DNA from: CAMPKL01 sp963805925
GTDB taxonomy: Bacteria; Acidobacteriota; Terriglobia; Bryobacterales; UBA6623
Assembly (NCBI GenBank): GCA_963805925.1
Contig: CAWDWB010000009.1
Span: 248,001-312,000, forward strand
Direction: 5' to 3'
Length of the DNA stretch: 64,000 nt
The notes under the pieces are model-generated. The model searched no databases. It was not told the DNA's origin and saw only the letters and a program-made list of their open reading frames with translations. Of this stretch, positions 1-6,931 are shown in pieces (the stretch's first letter is position 1; every line of letters starts with the position of its first letter). The position numbers were made by a program, and so were the translations under genes.

Positions 1-486
1 GTAGAAGGGAAGCATGTGGATCTGGATGGCAATGCCGGCGTCGGCAACCGTCTTCCAAGTGCGCTTCATGTAGTCGGATGTGAGATCGCGTCCGGTGATA
101 GGTCCGGTGTTCGAGGGAGGCGTGCCGGGTTGCAGCATGGCGTGGACTCGCATGGCGACGATGCGGTTGGGGCAACGCTGCATCAGGCGGTGCAGCCGGT
201 CAGGAGTGTCGCCGCGGGCGGAGTCGAGCAGACAGGTTCCCTTGAAGAAGCCGGGCTTGGGCTCGTTGTCGAAGCAGTATTCGAGATAGCTGTGGTCGTC
301 CTGATAAGGCTCGGGGTGGACGATGACGCCGTGGTCGAGTTTTGCCTCGGCGACGAACTGCTTGTAGTCTTCGAGATCAGCCGGCGGAGGCTGGTAAGTG
401 CCCGTCGGCGCGTAAGGGAAACGCGTTTGGTCTTTAGCGAACAGGTGAATGTGCGTGTCGACGATAACGCCAGTAGGTCGCGGCAT
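1..486 (-). CDS. Amidohydrolase family 2 (TIM-barrel) protein, 3' end off the window
   Basis: The reading frame opens with ATG at 486, with an in-frame stop (TAA, 501-499) just upstream, and runs off the left edge without a stop. About 162 residues are visible. The N-terminus has the DTHIHLF motif (residues 11-17), the metal-binding HxH of the amidohydrolase superfamily. It is followed by a segment typical of amidohydrolase-2 / 2-pyrone-4,6-dicarboxylate lactonase-like proteins (GVIVHPEPY, then a cluster around MRVHAM). The family hydrolyses or decarboxylates small cyclic or aromatic acids in the cytoplasm. The substrate cannot be told from this fragment. No signal peptide is seen. Confidence 0.8.
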   Translation of the reverse strand, partial: MPRPTGVIVDTHIHLFAKDQTRFPYAPTGTYQPPPADLEDYKQFVAEAKLDHGVIVHPEPYQDDHSYLEYCFDNEPKPGFFKGTCLLDSARGDTPDRLHRLMQRCPNRIVAMRVHAMLQPGTPPSNTGPITGRDLTSDYMKRTWKTVADAGIAIQIHMLPFY

Positions 487-583
487 AACGCGGCCAGTTT
501 AGCGCCCTCCGCTTGCGCGGCGCCTGGCCCGCCTTCGCGGAGAGTGCCCTTCGAGGGAGCGATGACCGTATTGGACGGAAGAC

Positions 584-612
584 GACGCCGCTAGGGACTG
601 GCTTGGATTTCG
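584..612 (-). repeat. Dispersed ~30-base repeat, copy A
   Basis: On the minus strand this stretch reads as a 29-base sequence with core AAATCCAAGCCAGTCCCT. It recurs on the plus strand at 21631-21660 with one extra A and one A/G substitution. Both copies lie outside convincing genes. The nature of the element is unknown. Confidence 0.5.
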
Positions 613-722
613 TCTTCGATATCCGTGGTTGTCCCGCTCCCGAGTTGCTCGCGCGCCCAGCTGGAACCGCTTGCACCACTCATGGATGATTGCCCCCAAG
701 AGCTGTGGGACATCTCCAACAC

Positions 723-842
723 CTACCCGCGCGGGCTGAACGGCAGGCGCACGCCGACGGGCAGCAGGATCGCGTGTTCGCGTCGAACGCGGAAGCGATC
801 GCAGTGGCCGTCGGTGATGATCCGCAGTGGCTCATTTACCAT
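723..842 (-). CDS. Possible small ORF, 39 residues
   Basis: An ATG lies three bases after the stop of the 162-residue hypothetical gene upstream and gives a 39-codon frame ending in TAG. The peptide is basic (LRIITDGHCDRFRVRRE). The same frame continues open after the stop, so this may be the broken N-terminus of a longer gene. No family is recognised, and no clear ribosome binding site is visible. It is included mainly because its translation looks less random than its surroundings. Confidence 0.25.
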   Translation of the reverse strand: MVNEPLRIITDGHCDRFRVRREHAILLPVGVRLPFSPRG

Positions 843-845
843 GAC

Positions 846-1334
846 TCATTTCCTCTTCGATTCCACCGGATTCTTCTGCGCGGTCAGGCGCGGCAAGTCA
901 CGAAAGACTTCCATCAAGAACCAGGCCGGCAACTCGTTGCCTTGCTCGCTGGCAACGGCGGTTTGGGCGATTTCCAGACTGACCGCAGCGAGATCGCGTA
1001 TGTGGGCTTTGGCATTGTGGGCCAGTTTGCGTTGCTCTTCGCCAGCGGCTTCCTTGCGTTCGGGCAGTTCCTTGCCCAGCCTGCCGCGCAAGGATTGCGC
1101 CAAGAAGTAGAGCGCGTCGCGATCTCTCGCATAACCCGACCGCTGAGCGATTCCGTCTAATATATCGTCCAACTTAAACTTCCTAGTCGGCGTCAAAGCG
1201 GCCAAGCTTTGCACGACTTCTTCCTTATCTTTCTTCCGTTGCTGCAAACCAATACCAAGCCCGCTCAAAAGGCGCGAGCGAATACACAGGGGACGCGGCC
1301 GGGTTCGGGTAAACGAAGCCCAGTCGAGACGCAA
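846..1334 (-). CDS. Hypothetical helical protein
   Basis: The open frame has 162 codons. The first ~29 residues look non-native (Arg/Pro-rich, low charge balance), so translation may instead begin at TTG 1247, giving LQQRKKDKEEV as the N-terminus and about 133 residues. From there the protein is charged, alanine- and leucine-rich and predicted helical. There are no cysteines, no membrane segment and no signal peptide. No family is recognised. It lies alone in a poorly conserved interval, with only a 39-codon ORF downstream. Confidence 0.4.
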   Translation of the reverse strand: MRLDWASFTRTRPRPLCIRSRLLSGLGIGLQQRKKDKEEVVQSLAALTPTRKFKLDDILDGIAQRSGYARDRDALYFLAQSLRGRLGKELPERKEAAGEEQRKLAHNAKAHIRDLAAVSLEIAQTAVASEQGNELPAWFLMEVFRDLPRLTAQKNPVESKRK

Positions 1335-1460
1335 ATAAGCGAAGGGAGATTAGGAGGTCGCGCGTCCAGACAGCGGCTGCAAGCGCGACATGCCGTCATT
1401 CCCTATTAGCGAGCTATGGATGTAGAACATTCGTCTTTCAGCCTCCTGAACGCCGGCGGT

Positions 1461-1474
1461 TTAGACCGGTCTAA
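1461..1474. promoter_or_regulatory. Perfect 14-base palindrome, operator-like
   Basis: TTAGACCGGTCTAA is a perfect palindrome in the otherwise gene-free stretch 1335-1571. The size and the CCGG centre resemble operators of TetR-like regulators, but no such regulator is encoded nearby. Function is inferred from symmetry only. Confidence 0.35.
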
Positions 1475-1508
1475 CAGCGCTGCGGCGAGGAGCCGGGCAC
1501 TGTGCCAA

Positions 1509-1533
1509 TGATACACCCACTAGTGAGTGGTGT
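1509..1533. promoter_or_regulatory. Imperfect inverted repeat
   Basis: The sequence has near-symmetric arms TGATACACC and GGTGTCA around a CACTAGTG core. It lies 35 bases from the 14-base palindrome at 1461-1474. Apart from these two symmetric sites and GC-rich direct sequence, nothing else is recognisable in 1335-1571. Confidence 0.3.
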
Positions 1534-1571
1534 CAATTACTTGGTGGGCCGCGAACTTCGAGGCGCGCGCC

Positions 1572-1793
1572 TTAGGCGCGACCAATGACGGGCGTATCGT
1601 CGAGCCCGTCGATGATGCTCAAGATCAGCGGAGCGTTGTGCTTGCGTACCGCCTTCTCCAACTCATCACGGCGATAGCGGTCGAGCGCGTCCCGCCGGTC
1701 CAACTTAAACCCACAGCAAGCGTTCGCGGCAGAAGTCCAATCCTCAGCGACCACAGCCAGCCGTAATTGTTTGAGTTTGACTGAGTCGAGCAT
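1572..1793 (-). CDS. Small hypothetical protein, 73 residues
   Basis: An ATG-to-TAA frame encodes a charged peptide (for example LDRRDALDRYRRDELEKAVRK) that is probably largely helical. It has no signal peptide or membrane segment. No strong Shine-Dalgarno sequence precedes the ATG. The gene would be divergent from the ThuA-like gene. No family is recognised. Confidence 0.35.
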   Translation of the reverse strand: MLDSVKLKQLRLAVVAEDWTSAANACCGFKLDRRDALDRYRRDELEKAVRKHNAPLILSIIDGLDDTPVIGRA

Positions 1794-1823
1794 GTCTCAG
1801 TCTAGCGCTTCCGTTAGTGCGGC

Positions 1824-1850
1824 GCCGAACCCGCCTGCGCGGGGTTCGGC
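1824..1850. repeat. Hairpin-forming inverted repeat upstream of the ThuA gene
   Basis: GCCGAACCC at 1824-1832 pairs perfectly with GGGTTCGGC at 1842-1850. The surrounding block (TAGCGC, GCGGCGCC, CCCGCCT, GCGGAGA in the same order) also occurs at about 500-545, suggesting two diverged copies of a palindromic intergenic element. A role as terminator is not supported, as no T-tract follows. Confidence 0.35.
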
Positions 1851-1983
1851 CTTTGCGGAGACGGCGAGACAGTCACCCGGCGTGTGCGCTTTCGTAACGA
1901 TCGCTGTTGCTCTGAGTTCTTGGACTGATGTAGTGTCAGATCGGCGCATTCGCCAGACTTTCGGTTCCAGGAGGAACGCTTTC

Positions 1984-2835
1984 ATGAAACGACGGGATCA
2001 CTCGCGCCGCCGAACCATCCGGCTGGCCGCTCTCGCAGCGGCACTGCTGCTCTCTTGCATGCCGGCCGCACCCCAAGCGCCGCAGGCCCAGCCCGGCCCG
2101 GGCGGCCCCGCCGGAGAAGGCCGACCTCAAGGTCGCAGAGGGCCCCGCGATCCCTTCGCCGGTCAGACCCCCGTCAATGCCCTGATGATCAGCGGCGGAT
2201 GCTGCCATGACTACATCGCAGAAGATGCCATCCTGATGAAGACTTTGTCGACGCAACTGCCTGTCGAGTGGACCGTGCTCTACACGGGCCGGGCGGGCGA
2301 CAAGAAGGTCGAGCTCTACAATGAGCCGAATTGGGCGGCCAAGTACGACATCGTCGTGCACAACGAATGCTACGCCACAGTGGACGACCGGGAGTTTGTC
2401 CGCAAAATCGTCGCGGCCCACGCCAAGGGCGTGCCGGGCATGGTCATCCACTGCTCCATGCACTCCTACCGCTCGCTGGAGTCCGATGAGTGGCGCGAGT
2501 TCCTCGGCGTCACAACCCGCCGGCACACTCATCCTCACAACATCGCCGTGAAAGTGGTCGACCCCAGTCAAGGCGTTCTAAAGGGTTTCAAGACGGACTG
2601 GGTCACCCCTTCGGATGAGCTTTATGTGATTGAGAAGCTCTGGCCCAACGCCAAGGCATTGGCGACCGCCGTTAGCCCCGAGGACAACGCGGTGTATCCG
2701 ATGATTTGGACCAACGAGTATCACGGCGCACGCGTCTTCGGCACGACTGTCGGCCATGCGGCAGAAACCTGGGACGATCCAATATTCCAGGATCTGCTCA
2801 CCCGCGGCTTCAAGTGGGCCGTCCATCGCGAGTAA
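1984..2835 (+). CDS. ThuA-like domain lipoprotein
   Basis: The frame is open further upstream, but ATG 1984 is chosen. It follows an AGGAGG ribosome binding site (1969-1974) and starts a signal peptide (MKRRDHSRRRTIRL...LLLSC) with a lipobox ending at Cys25. After a Pro/Gly-rich linker, the remaining ~220 residues form a ThuA-like (class I glutamine amidotransferase-like) domain: NALMISGGCCHDY, YDIVVHNECY, GMVIHCSMHSYR, and a C-terminal HGARVFGTTVGHA segment. ThuA-like proteins are linked to sugar or trehalose metabolism, but the reaction is not established. The protein is likely anchored in a membrane facing the periplasm. It is followed after 59 bases by a metallo-beta-lactamase-fold gene on the same strand. 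Confidence 0.85.
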   Translation: MKRRDHSRRRTIRLAALAAALLLSCMPAAPQAPQAQPGPGGPAGEGRPQGRRGPRDPFAGQTPVNALMISGGCCHDYIAEDAILMKTLSTQLPVEWTVLYTGRAGDKKVELYNEPNWAAKYDIVVHNECYATVDDREFVRKIVAAHAKGVPGMVIHCSMHSYRSLESDEWREFLGVTTRRHTHPHNIAVKVVDPSQGVLKGFKTDWVTPSDELYVIEKLWPNAKALATAVSPEDNAVYPMIWTNEYHGARVFGTTVGHAAETWDDPIFQDLLTRGFKWAVHRE

Positions 2836-2894
2836 GATGCGGAGAAAGACGACGCGGGTGATTCACGCGTCCTGCTATGTTATCGACGGTCCCT

Positions 2895-3779
2895 ATGATG
2901 AACACTTACCTAACTCGCCGCCTGTTTCTCTTTGCCGCCGGTGCGCCGCTCTTGGCGCAGACCGACGAGTTGCCCTCGATCGAAGAACTGTTTCGGCGCA
3001 CAGTCGGCGATCGGACGCGGTCGGATGTGCCATTCCCGGCACACAAGGTGATTGCCAACATTTACTACGTCGGCACCGAGTCGTTTGCTTCGTACCTGAT
3101 CACCACGCCCGCGGGACACATCCTGGTGAACACATGTTTTGAGCGTCAAGTTCCGATCCTGCAAGACCAAGTCGCCAAGCTGGGATTTCAGTTCCGCGAC
3201 ATCAAGATCATCCTGGGCAGCCATGCCCACGGAGATCATATGGAAGGGGACGCCCTGGCAAAAGAGCTAACCGGCGCGCAGGTGATGGCCATGGCGGAAG
3301 ACGTGCCGGCCCTGCGCAAGATGATGCCCGGAGGCAAACCGCACCCGATCGACCGCATTCTGCACGACGGCGACGAGGTCACTCTCGGCGGTACAACGCT
3401 GGTCGCCCATCTCACCCCGGGCCATTCTCGAGGCTGCACCACTTGGAGCTTGAAGGCTGCCGAAGACGGCAAGACTTATGACGTGGTCATCGTCGGCAGC
3501 GTCGGCGTCAACCCCGGCTTCAAGCTGGTGAACAATCCCGACGCGCCGCAGATTGCCGAGGAATACATGCGCAGCTTCAAGGTACTGCGAGCCCTGCCCT
3601 GCGACATTCCGCTGGCGTCGCATCCGCAGATGTACAACCTAGCCGAGAAGTACCCGCGGCTGGGGAAAGGACCCAACCCATTCATCGACCCCGCGGGCTA
3701 TCGGGCGGAGATCGAACTGCGCGAGAAAGTCTTTCTGCGGGAGTTGGAAGCGCAGAAGAAGGCGGCGGGACTACTGTAG
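2895..3779 (+). CDS. Subclass B3-like metallo-beta-lactamase-fold hydrolase, exported
   Basis: ATG 2895 (or 2898) is preferred over the in-frame ATG 2877. It places a TRRLFLFAAG Tat-like motif at the start of a signal peptide ending near LLAQ. All six zinc ligands of subclass B3 enzymes are present: H110, H112, D114, H115 in HAHGDHMEG, H177 in LTPGHSRGCTTW, and H243 in ASHPQMY. The TPGH..G.TTW signature and the ASHP motif fit B3 better than glyoxalase II or RNase J types. B3 relatives hydrolyse beta-lactams in the periplasm, but environmental members may have other substrates. About 294 residues is normal for the family. Actual beta-lactamase activity is an inference. Confidence 0.82.
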   Translation: MMNTYLTRRLFLFAAGAPLLAQTDELPSIEELFRRTVGDRTRSDVPFPAHKVIANIYYVGTESFASYLITTPAGHILVNTCFERQVPILQDQVAKLGFQFRDIKIILGSHAHGDHMEGDALAKELTGAQVMAMAEDVPALRKMMPGGKPHPIDRILHDGDEVTLGGTTLVAHLTPGHSRGCTTWSLKAAEDGKTYDVVIVGSVGVNPGFKLVNNPDAPQIAEEYMRSFKVLRALPCDIPLASHPQMYNLAEKYPRLGKGPNPFIDPAGYRAEIELREKVFLRELEAQKKAAGLL

Positions 3780-3851
3780 CCGGACGACGAAACGGGATGG
3801 AACTGAGTTCCACCCCGTCAGTAATTCAAGCTGTCGTCGTGAGCGTTTTTG

Positions 3852-4481
3852 TTACTTCGCCGTGCGGAAGCGGCGTGAGAACAAGAGGATCGTTCCAAGA
3901 CCGAGCAGGGCGATGGAACTCGGTTCGGGTACGTCTGAGAGATCGGCGGCCGTCGCGTTCGAAAATTCGACGCGCAAGCCCGCAGGAGTATTGCTGGGAC
4001 CGTCGTTGTTCGTCACGAACTCCAGGGTGTTGATTCCGCCGATGAAATCGCTATTGATCGTGAATAGACCGCTGAAAGCAGCCAAGCCAGAATAAGTGAT
4101 GCCTTGAGACACGCCGTTGAGCCTTACCGCAGTCAGCGCGTTATCGGAGGCAACCACGAAGCTGAACGACGCCGAACCGGGATTGAGTCCCGTGAGATCA
4201 AAGGTCGTGCTGTAGGTATACGTACCGGGAGCGTCGTAATTCGATGCCGAGGCATAGCTCGGATGCGGCGAGATCCAGCTTGAGCTGATGCTGTTCGCCA
4301 ACCAGGGGCCGAAAGGAAACTGGCCGTCAATGGTGACGTAAACCGTGCCGCTGTTCACCAGCCAATTCGGGTCGACGGAGCCTCCAGTCGCACCGCCAGT
4401 GTTGTTGATTGTAAAGCTGGCAGCCGCGGCCGGAAGTGCGGCCAGGGCTAGGAACGCAGCAATGCGTATACAATTCTTCAT
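3852..4481 (-). CDS. PEP-CTERM sorting-domain protein
   Basis: This 209-residue secreted protein has an N-terminal signal peptide (MKNCIRIAAFLALAALPAAAA) and a Thr/Ser/Asn/Gly-rich beta-type body. The C-terminal PEP-CTERM signal comprises VPEPSS, a hydrophobic helix and an RRFR basic tail. Such proteins are processed by exosortase and are often surface or matrix components. A GGGGAG ribosome binding site precedes the ATG. No exosortase gene is in this window, so the processing enzyme must lie elsewhere. The body resembles PEP-CTERM proteins of unknown ligand. Confidence 0.88.
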   Translation of the reverse strand: MKNCIRIAAFLALAALPAAAASFTINNTGGATGGSVDPNWLVNSGTVYVTIDGQFPFGPWLANSISSSWISPHPSYASASNYDAPGTYTYSTTFDLTGLNPGSASFSFVVASDNALTAVRLNGVSQGITYSGLAAFSGLFTINSDFIGGINTLEFVTNNDGPSNTPAGLRVEFSNATAADLSDVPEPSSIALLGLGTILLFSRRFRTAK

Positions 4482-4647
4482 GTTTCTCCCCAGGCAAACA
4501 GATCCCGCATAGGTGCAGTTCCTGTTCTGCTAACACCACGATGTTATGGCCCGTTGTGCAAAACCGGCTACGTGACGTCGGTACCGATTCCGCCTAGGGT
4601 TTTTCCTTAGTGTTCGCGTAGGTCGAATTGGAGGCTGCAGAAACAGC

Positions 4648-4678
4648 AACGGCCCGATCTGATGAACGGGCCGTTTTT
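4648..4678. terminator. Intrinsic terminator, stronger in the plus direction
   Basis: A perfect 9-base stem (AACGGCCCG at 4648-4656 with CGGGCCGTT at 4667-4675) has a 10-base loop and is followed by TTTTT on the plus strand. The flanking AAAAAC on the minus-strand 5' side and GCTGTTT on its 3' side suggest it also ends the minus-strand PQQ dehydrogenase transcript. The 4482-4647 interval otherwise holds only the upstream region of the PEP-CTERM gene. Confidence 0.7.
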
Positions 4679-4699
4679 CCTTTTGTTGGCGGAGGTTCG

Positions 4700-6859
4700 T
4701 TAGTCGGGGAGGGCGAAGACCCACAGGCCTTGACCGCTCTGCGGGATCTTGATGTCGGTAGCTACCGCGGCCGGGACGGCTCGGGGGCTACCGCCGCCGA
4801 GTCCGGTCATGACGGCAATGTATTGTTTGCCGTCGACGGCGTAGGTAATCGGGAAGCCTTGGACGGATGTGCCGAGGCGCGTTTCCCAGAGGATCTTGCC
4901 GGTTTCAACGTCGAGAATGCGCAGGCGACGGTCGATGTCGCCGATGAGCACCCAGTTGCCCGCGGTCGAGAGGGCGCCGGTCAGGAAAGGCGCATGCTGC
5001 TCGAACTTCCAGATCTCTTTCATGGTCTTGACGTCGTAGGCTGCGAGTTTGCCCATATTGCCGTTGGTGCCGGGCATGGGCAAGAACTTGCGGTTGGCGC
5101 CGGAGCCGCCGGTGCTGAAGTCCACCTCGAGAGCGGTGAAGTCCATGCAGGATTGGCTGAGCGGAACGATGAGCCGTTCCGTGGGCTCGTGATAGGTCAT
5201 CGCCTGCCAGTTCTTGCCGCCCTCGGTGCTGGGGCATACGTTCACCGGCTTGTTCAGCTGCATTTCAAGCAAGTCTTCGCGGTATTTGGGTTCGCCGGTT
5301 TCGGGGTTGATGGAGGACCACACGGTTTGGCCGACCATCTCTTTGTATCCCAGGAATTTGCCGGTGACGCGGTCGAGCTTCCAGAGGACGCCGGCTTTGC
5401 CTGCGCTGAAAGACCACTTGTCATTGCCGACGTTGACCAGCACGCGTTCGAAGACTTCGTCTAGATCGAAGGACTCAGCGGGGGCGTGTTGGAAGTACCA
5501 CTTGAGCTTGCCGCTATTGGGATCCAGAGCGACGGTAGAGTTGGCGAAGAGCGTTTTGTCGTAGGGCGTGAGATGGCGGCTGAGGAAGTTCCACGGCTTT
5601 GATTGGGCGACGCCCCAATAAGTCGTGTCGAGGTCGGGGTCGTAGCTGCCTGCGATCCAGGTGTCGGCGCCGGCGCGGTTGAGCATGGGCAGGTCGCCCC
5701 AAGTATCGCTGCCGGGCTGGCCTTCGCGAGGAATAGTGTAGAAGCGCCAAGCGCGCTTGCCGGTGTGAATATCGAAGGCGGAGATGTAGCAACCTTCGCC
5801 GGTAAATCGCGTACAGCCGGTGAGACCCATCAACGCTTTGTCTTTGATGACGATCGAGCCGCTGGTGGAGTTGTGCGGATTGTCGGAGGCGGGGGTGTCC
5901 CACATGATCTCACCGTTGACGGCGTTGATGGCGACCATGTGCGCGTTGCTCGTGGCCAAGAAGATTTTGTCTTCGGCCATCGAGAGGCTGCGGATGCCGC
6001 CGTAGCCGGGGGCTTGGTTGGGGCCGACGCGGGTTTCCCAGATGAGGTCGCCGGTCTTGGCGTTGAGGGCTTGAACGATGTTGCTGGGGCTGGCGAGATA
6101 GAGCACGCCGTTGTGCACGAGCGGGGTGGTTTGGTTGGCCCCGGAGTCGTTCATTGCCCAGGCCCACTTCAATTGCAGGCCTTTCACGTTTTCGCGATTG
6201 ATCTGGTCGAGCGGGCTGTAGCTGTGGCGTTGGTAGACGCGTCCGGGGATCATCCAATCCGCCGCTGGCGGATTGTTGAGCATCTCGGGAGTGACGGGGA
6301 CATAGTTCTGCACAGTACCCGCTACGGTGACGCCGCGGCTTTCGGAGTCCGCGCCGCGTCCGAAACCGACGACCGAGCCGGCGCCGAGGATAGGCAGCCC
6401 GGCATCGGCGGTGCGCCGGCCAGTGGGTCCGTCACGTAAGACGCCAGTAGCGGTCTCTTCGATGTGGGTGATCTCTTCGGCGAAGAGCGAGTTGTCGCCG
6501 AAAGGCGCGCCATTGCGATAGAGCAGGTAAGCAGCGACGTTGAGAGCGGTTTCCTCGTCGAGCGACCCGGGGTTGGTGGGCGGCATCGTTTGACGGATGA
6601 CGGCGATGAGTTCGCTCACCGGTCTGGGGCCGTACTGCAGCATGAACGTGCCGCCAGTCAGCGCGGAGGCGTCGTTGGAGCCTTCGAGATTGGCGCCGTG
6701 GCAACCGGAACAGACTTGCTCGTAGATCTCCGTGCCGGCTGTGGCCTGACGAATGTTGTAGACGTCGACCTTCTGTTGAGCGGCAGCGGGCGCGAGTAGG
6801 AGCGGCGTCAGGGCCGCGGCGATGAGCAGTCTGTGAACCGGAATCATTTGGTAGTCCAT
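4700..6859 (-). CDS. PQQ-dependent dehydrogenase with N-terminal cytochrome c domain
   Basis: The 719-residue protein starts at ATG 6859, or at the in-frame ATG 6847. It has a signal peptide (LLIAAALTPLLLAPAAAQQ) and a cytochrome c domain at about 30-120 with CSGCH (C50, C53, H54) and a distal MPP methionine. From about 195 onward it carries an eight-bladed quinoprotein dehydrogenase domain of the methanol/ethanol/membrane glucose dehydrogenase family (WMIPGRVYQRHSYSPLDQINRENV, repeated tryptophan-docking motifs, ETGEPKY near 490). Such enzymes oxidise alcohols, polyols or sugars in the periplasm and pass electrons to heme c. The heme domain is N-terminal here, whereas in classical quinohaemoprotein alcohol dehydrogenases it is C-terminal. 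The substrate is unknown. Confidence 0.88.
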   Translation of the reverse strand: MDYQMIPVHRLLIAAALTPLLLAPAAAQQKVDVYNIRQATAGTEIYEQVCSGCHGANLEGSNDASALTGGTFMLQYGPRPVSELIAVIRQTMPPTNPGSLDEETALNVAAYLLYRNGAPFGDNSLFAEEITHIEETATGVLRDGPTGRRTADAGLPILGAGSVVGFGRGADSESRGVTVAGTVQNYVPVTPEMLNNPPAADWMIPGRVYQRHSYSPLDQINRENVKGLQLKWAWAMNDSGANQTTPLVHNGVLYLASPSNIVQALNAKTGDLIWETRVGPNQAPGYGGIRSLSMAEDKIFLATSNAHMVAINAVNGEIMWDTPASDNPHNSTSGSIVIKDKALMGLTGCTRFTGEGCYISAFDIHTGKRAWRFYTIPREGQPGSDTWGDLPMLNRAGADTWIAGSYDPDLDTTYWGVAQSKPWNFLSRHLTPYDKTLFANSTVALDPNSGKLKWYFQHAPAESFDLDEVFERVLVNVGNDKWSFSAGKAGVLWKLDRVTGKFLGYKEMVGQTVWSSINPETGEPKYREDLLEMQLNKPVNVCPSTEGGKNWQAMTYHEPTERLIVPLSQSCMDFTALEVDFSTGGSGANRKFLPMPGTNGNMGKLAAYDVKTMKEIWKFEQHAPFLTGALSTAGNWVLIGDIDRRLRILDVETGKILWETRLGTSVQGFPITYAVDGKQYIAVMTGLGGGSPRAVPAAVATDIKIPQSGQGLWVFALPD

Positions 6860-6931
6860 CCGGCGGAAGGATAGCGAGTTCTGAGGCCTGAGTGCAAAGG
6901 GGGTCAGTGATCACCGGCCCCCTCAAGCACG

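Noticed and set aside
1771..1983. N-terminal extension of the ThuA gene to ATG 1771
   Set aside because: A good AGGAGG site and a lipoprotein signal peptide both point to ATG 1984; the extension would hide them.
4628..6439. Two 278-codon plus-strand frames inside the PQQ dehydrogenase
   Set aside because: Shadows of the minus-strand quinoprotein; no signal peptide or motif.
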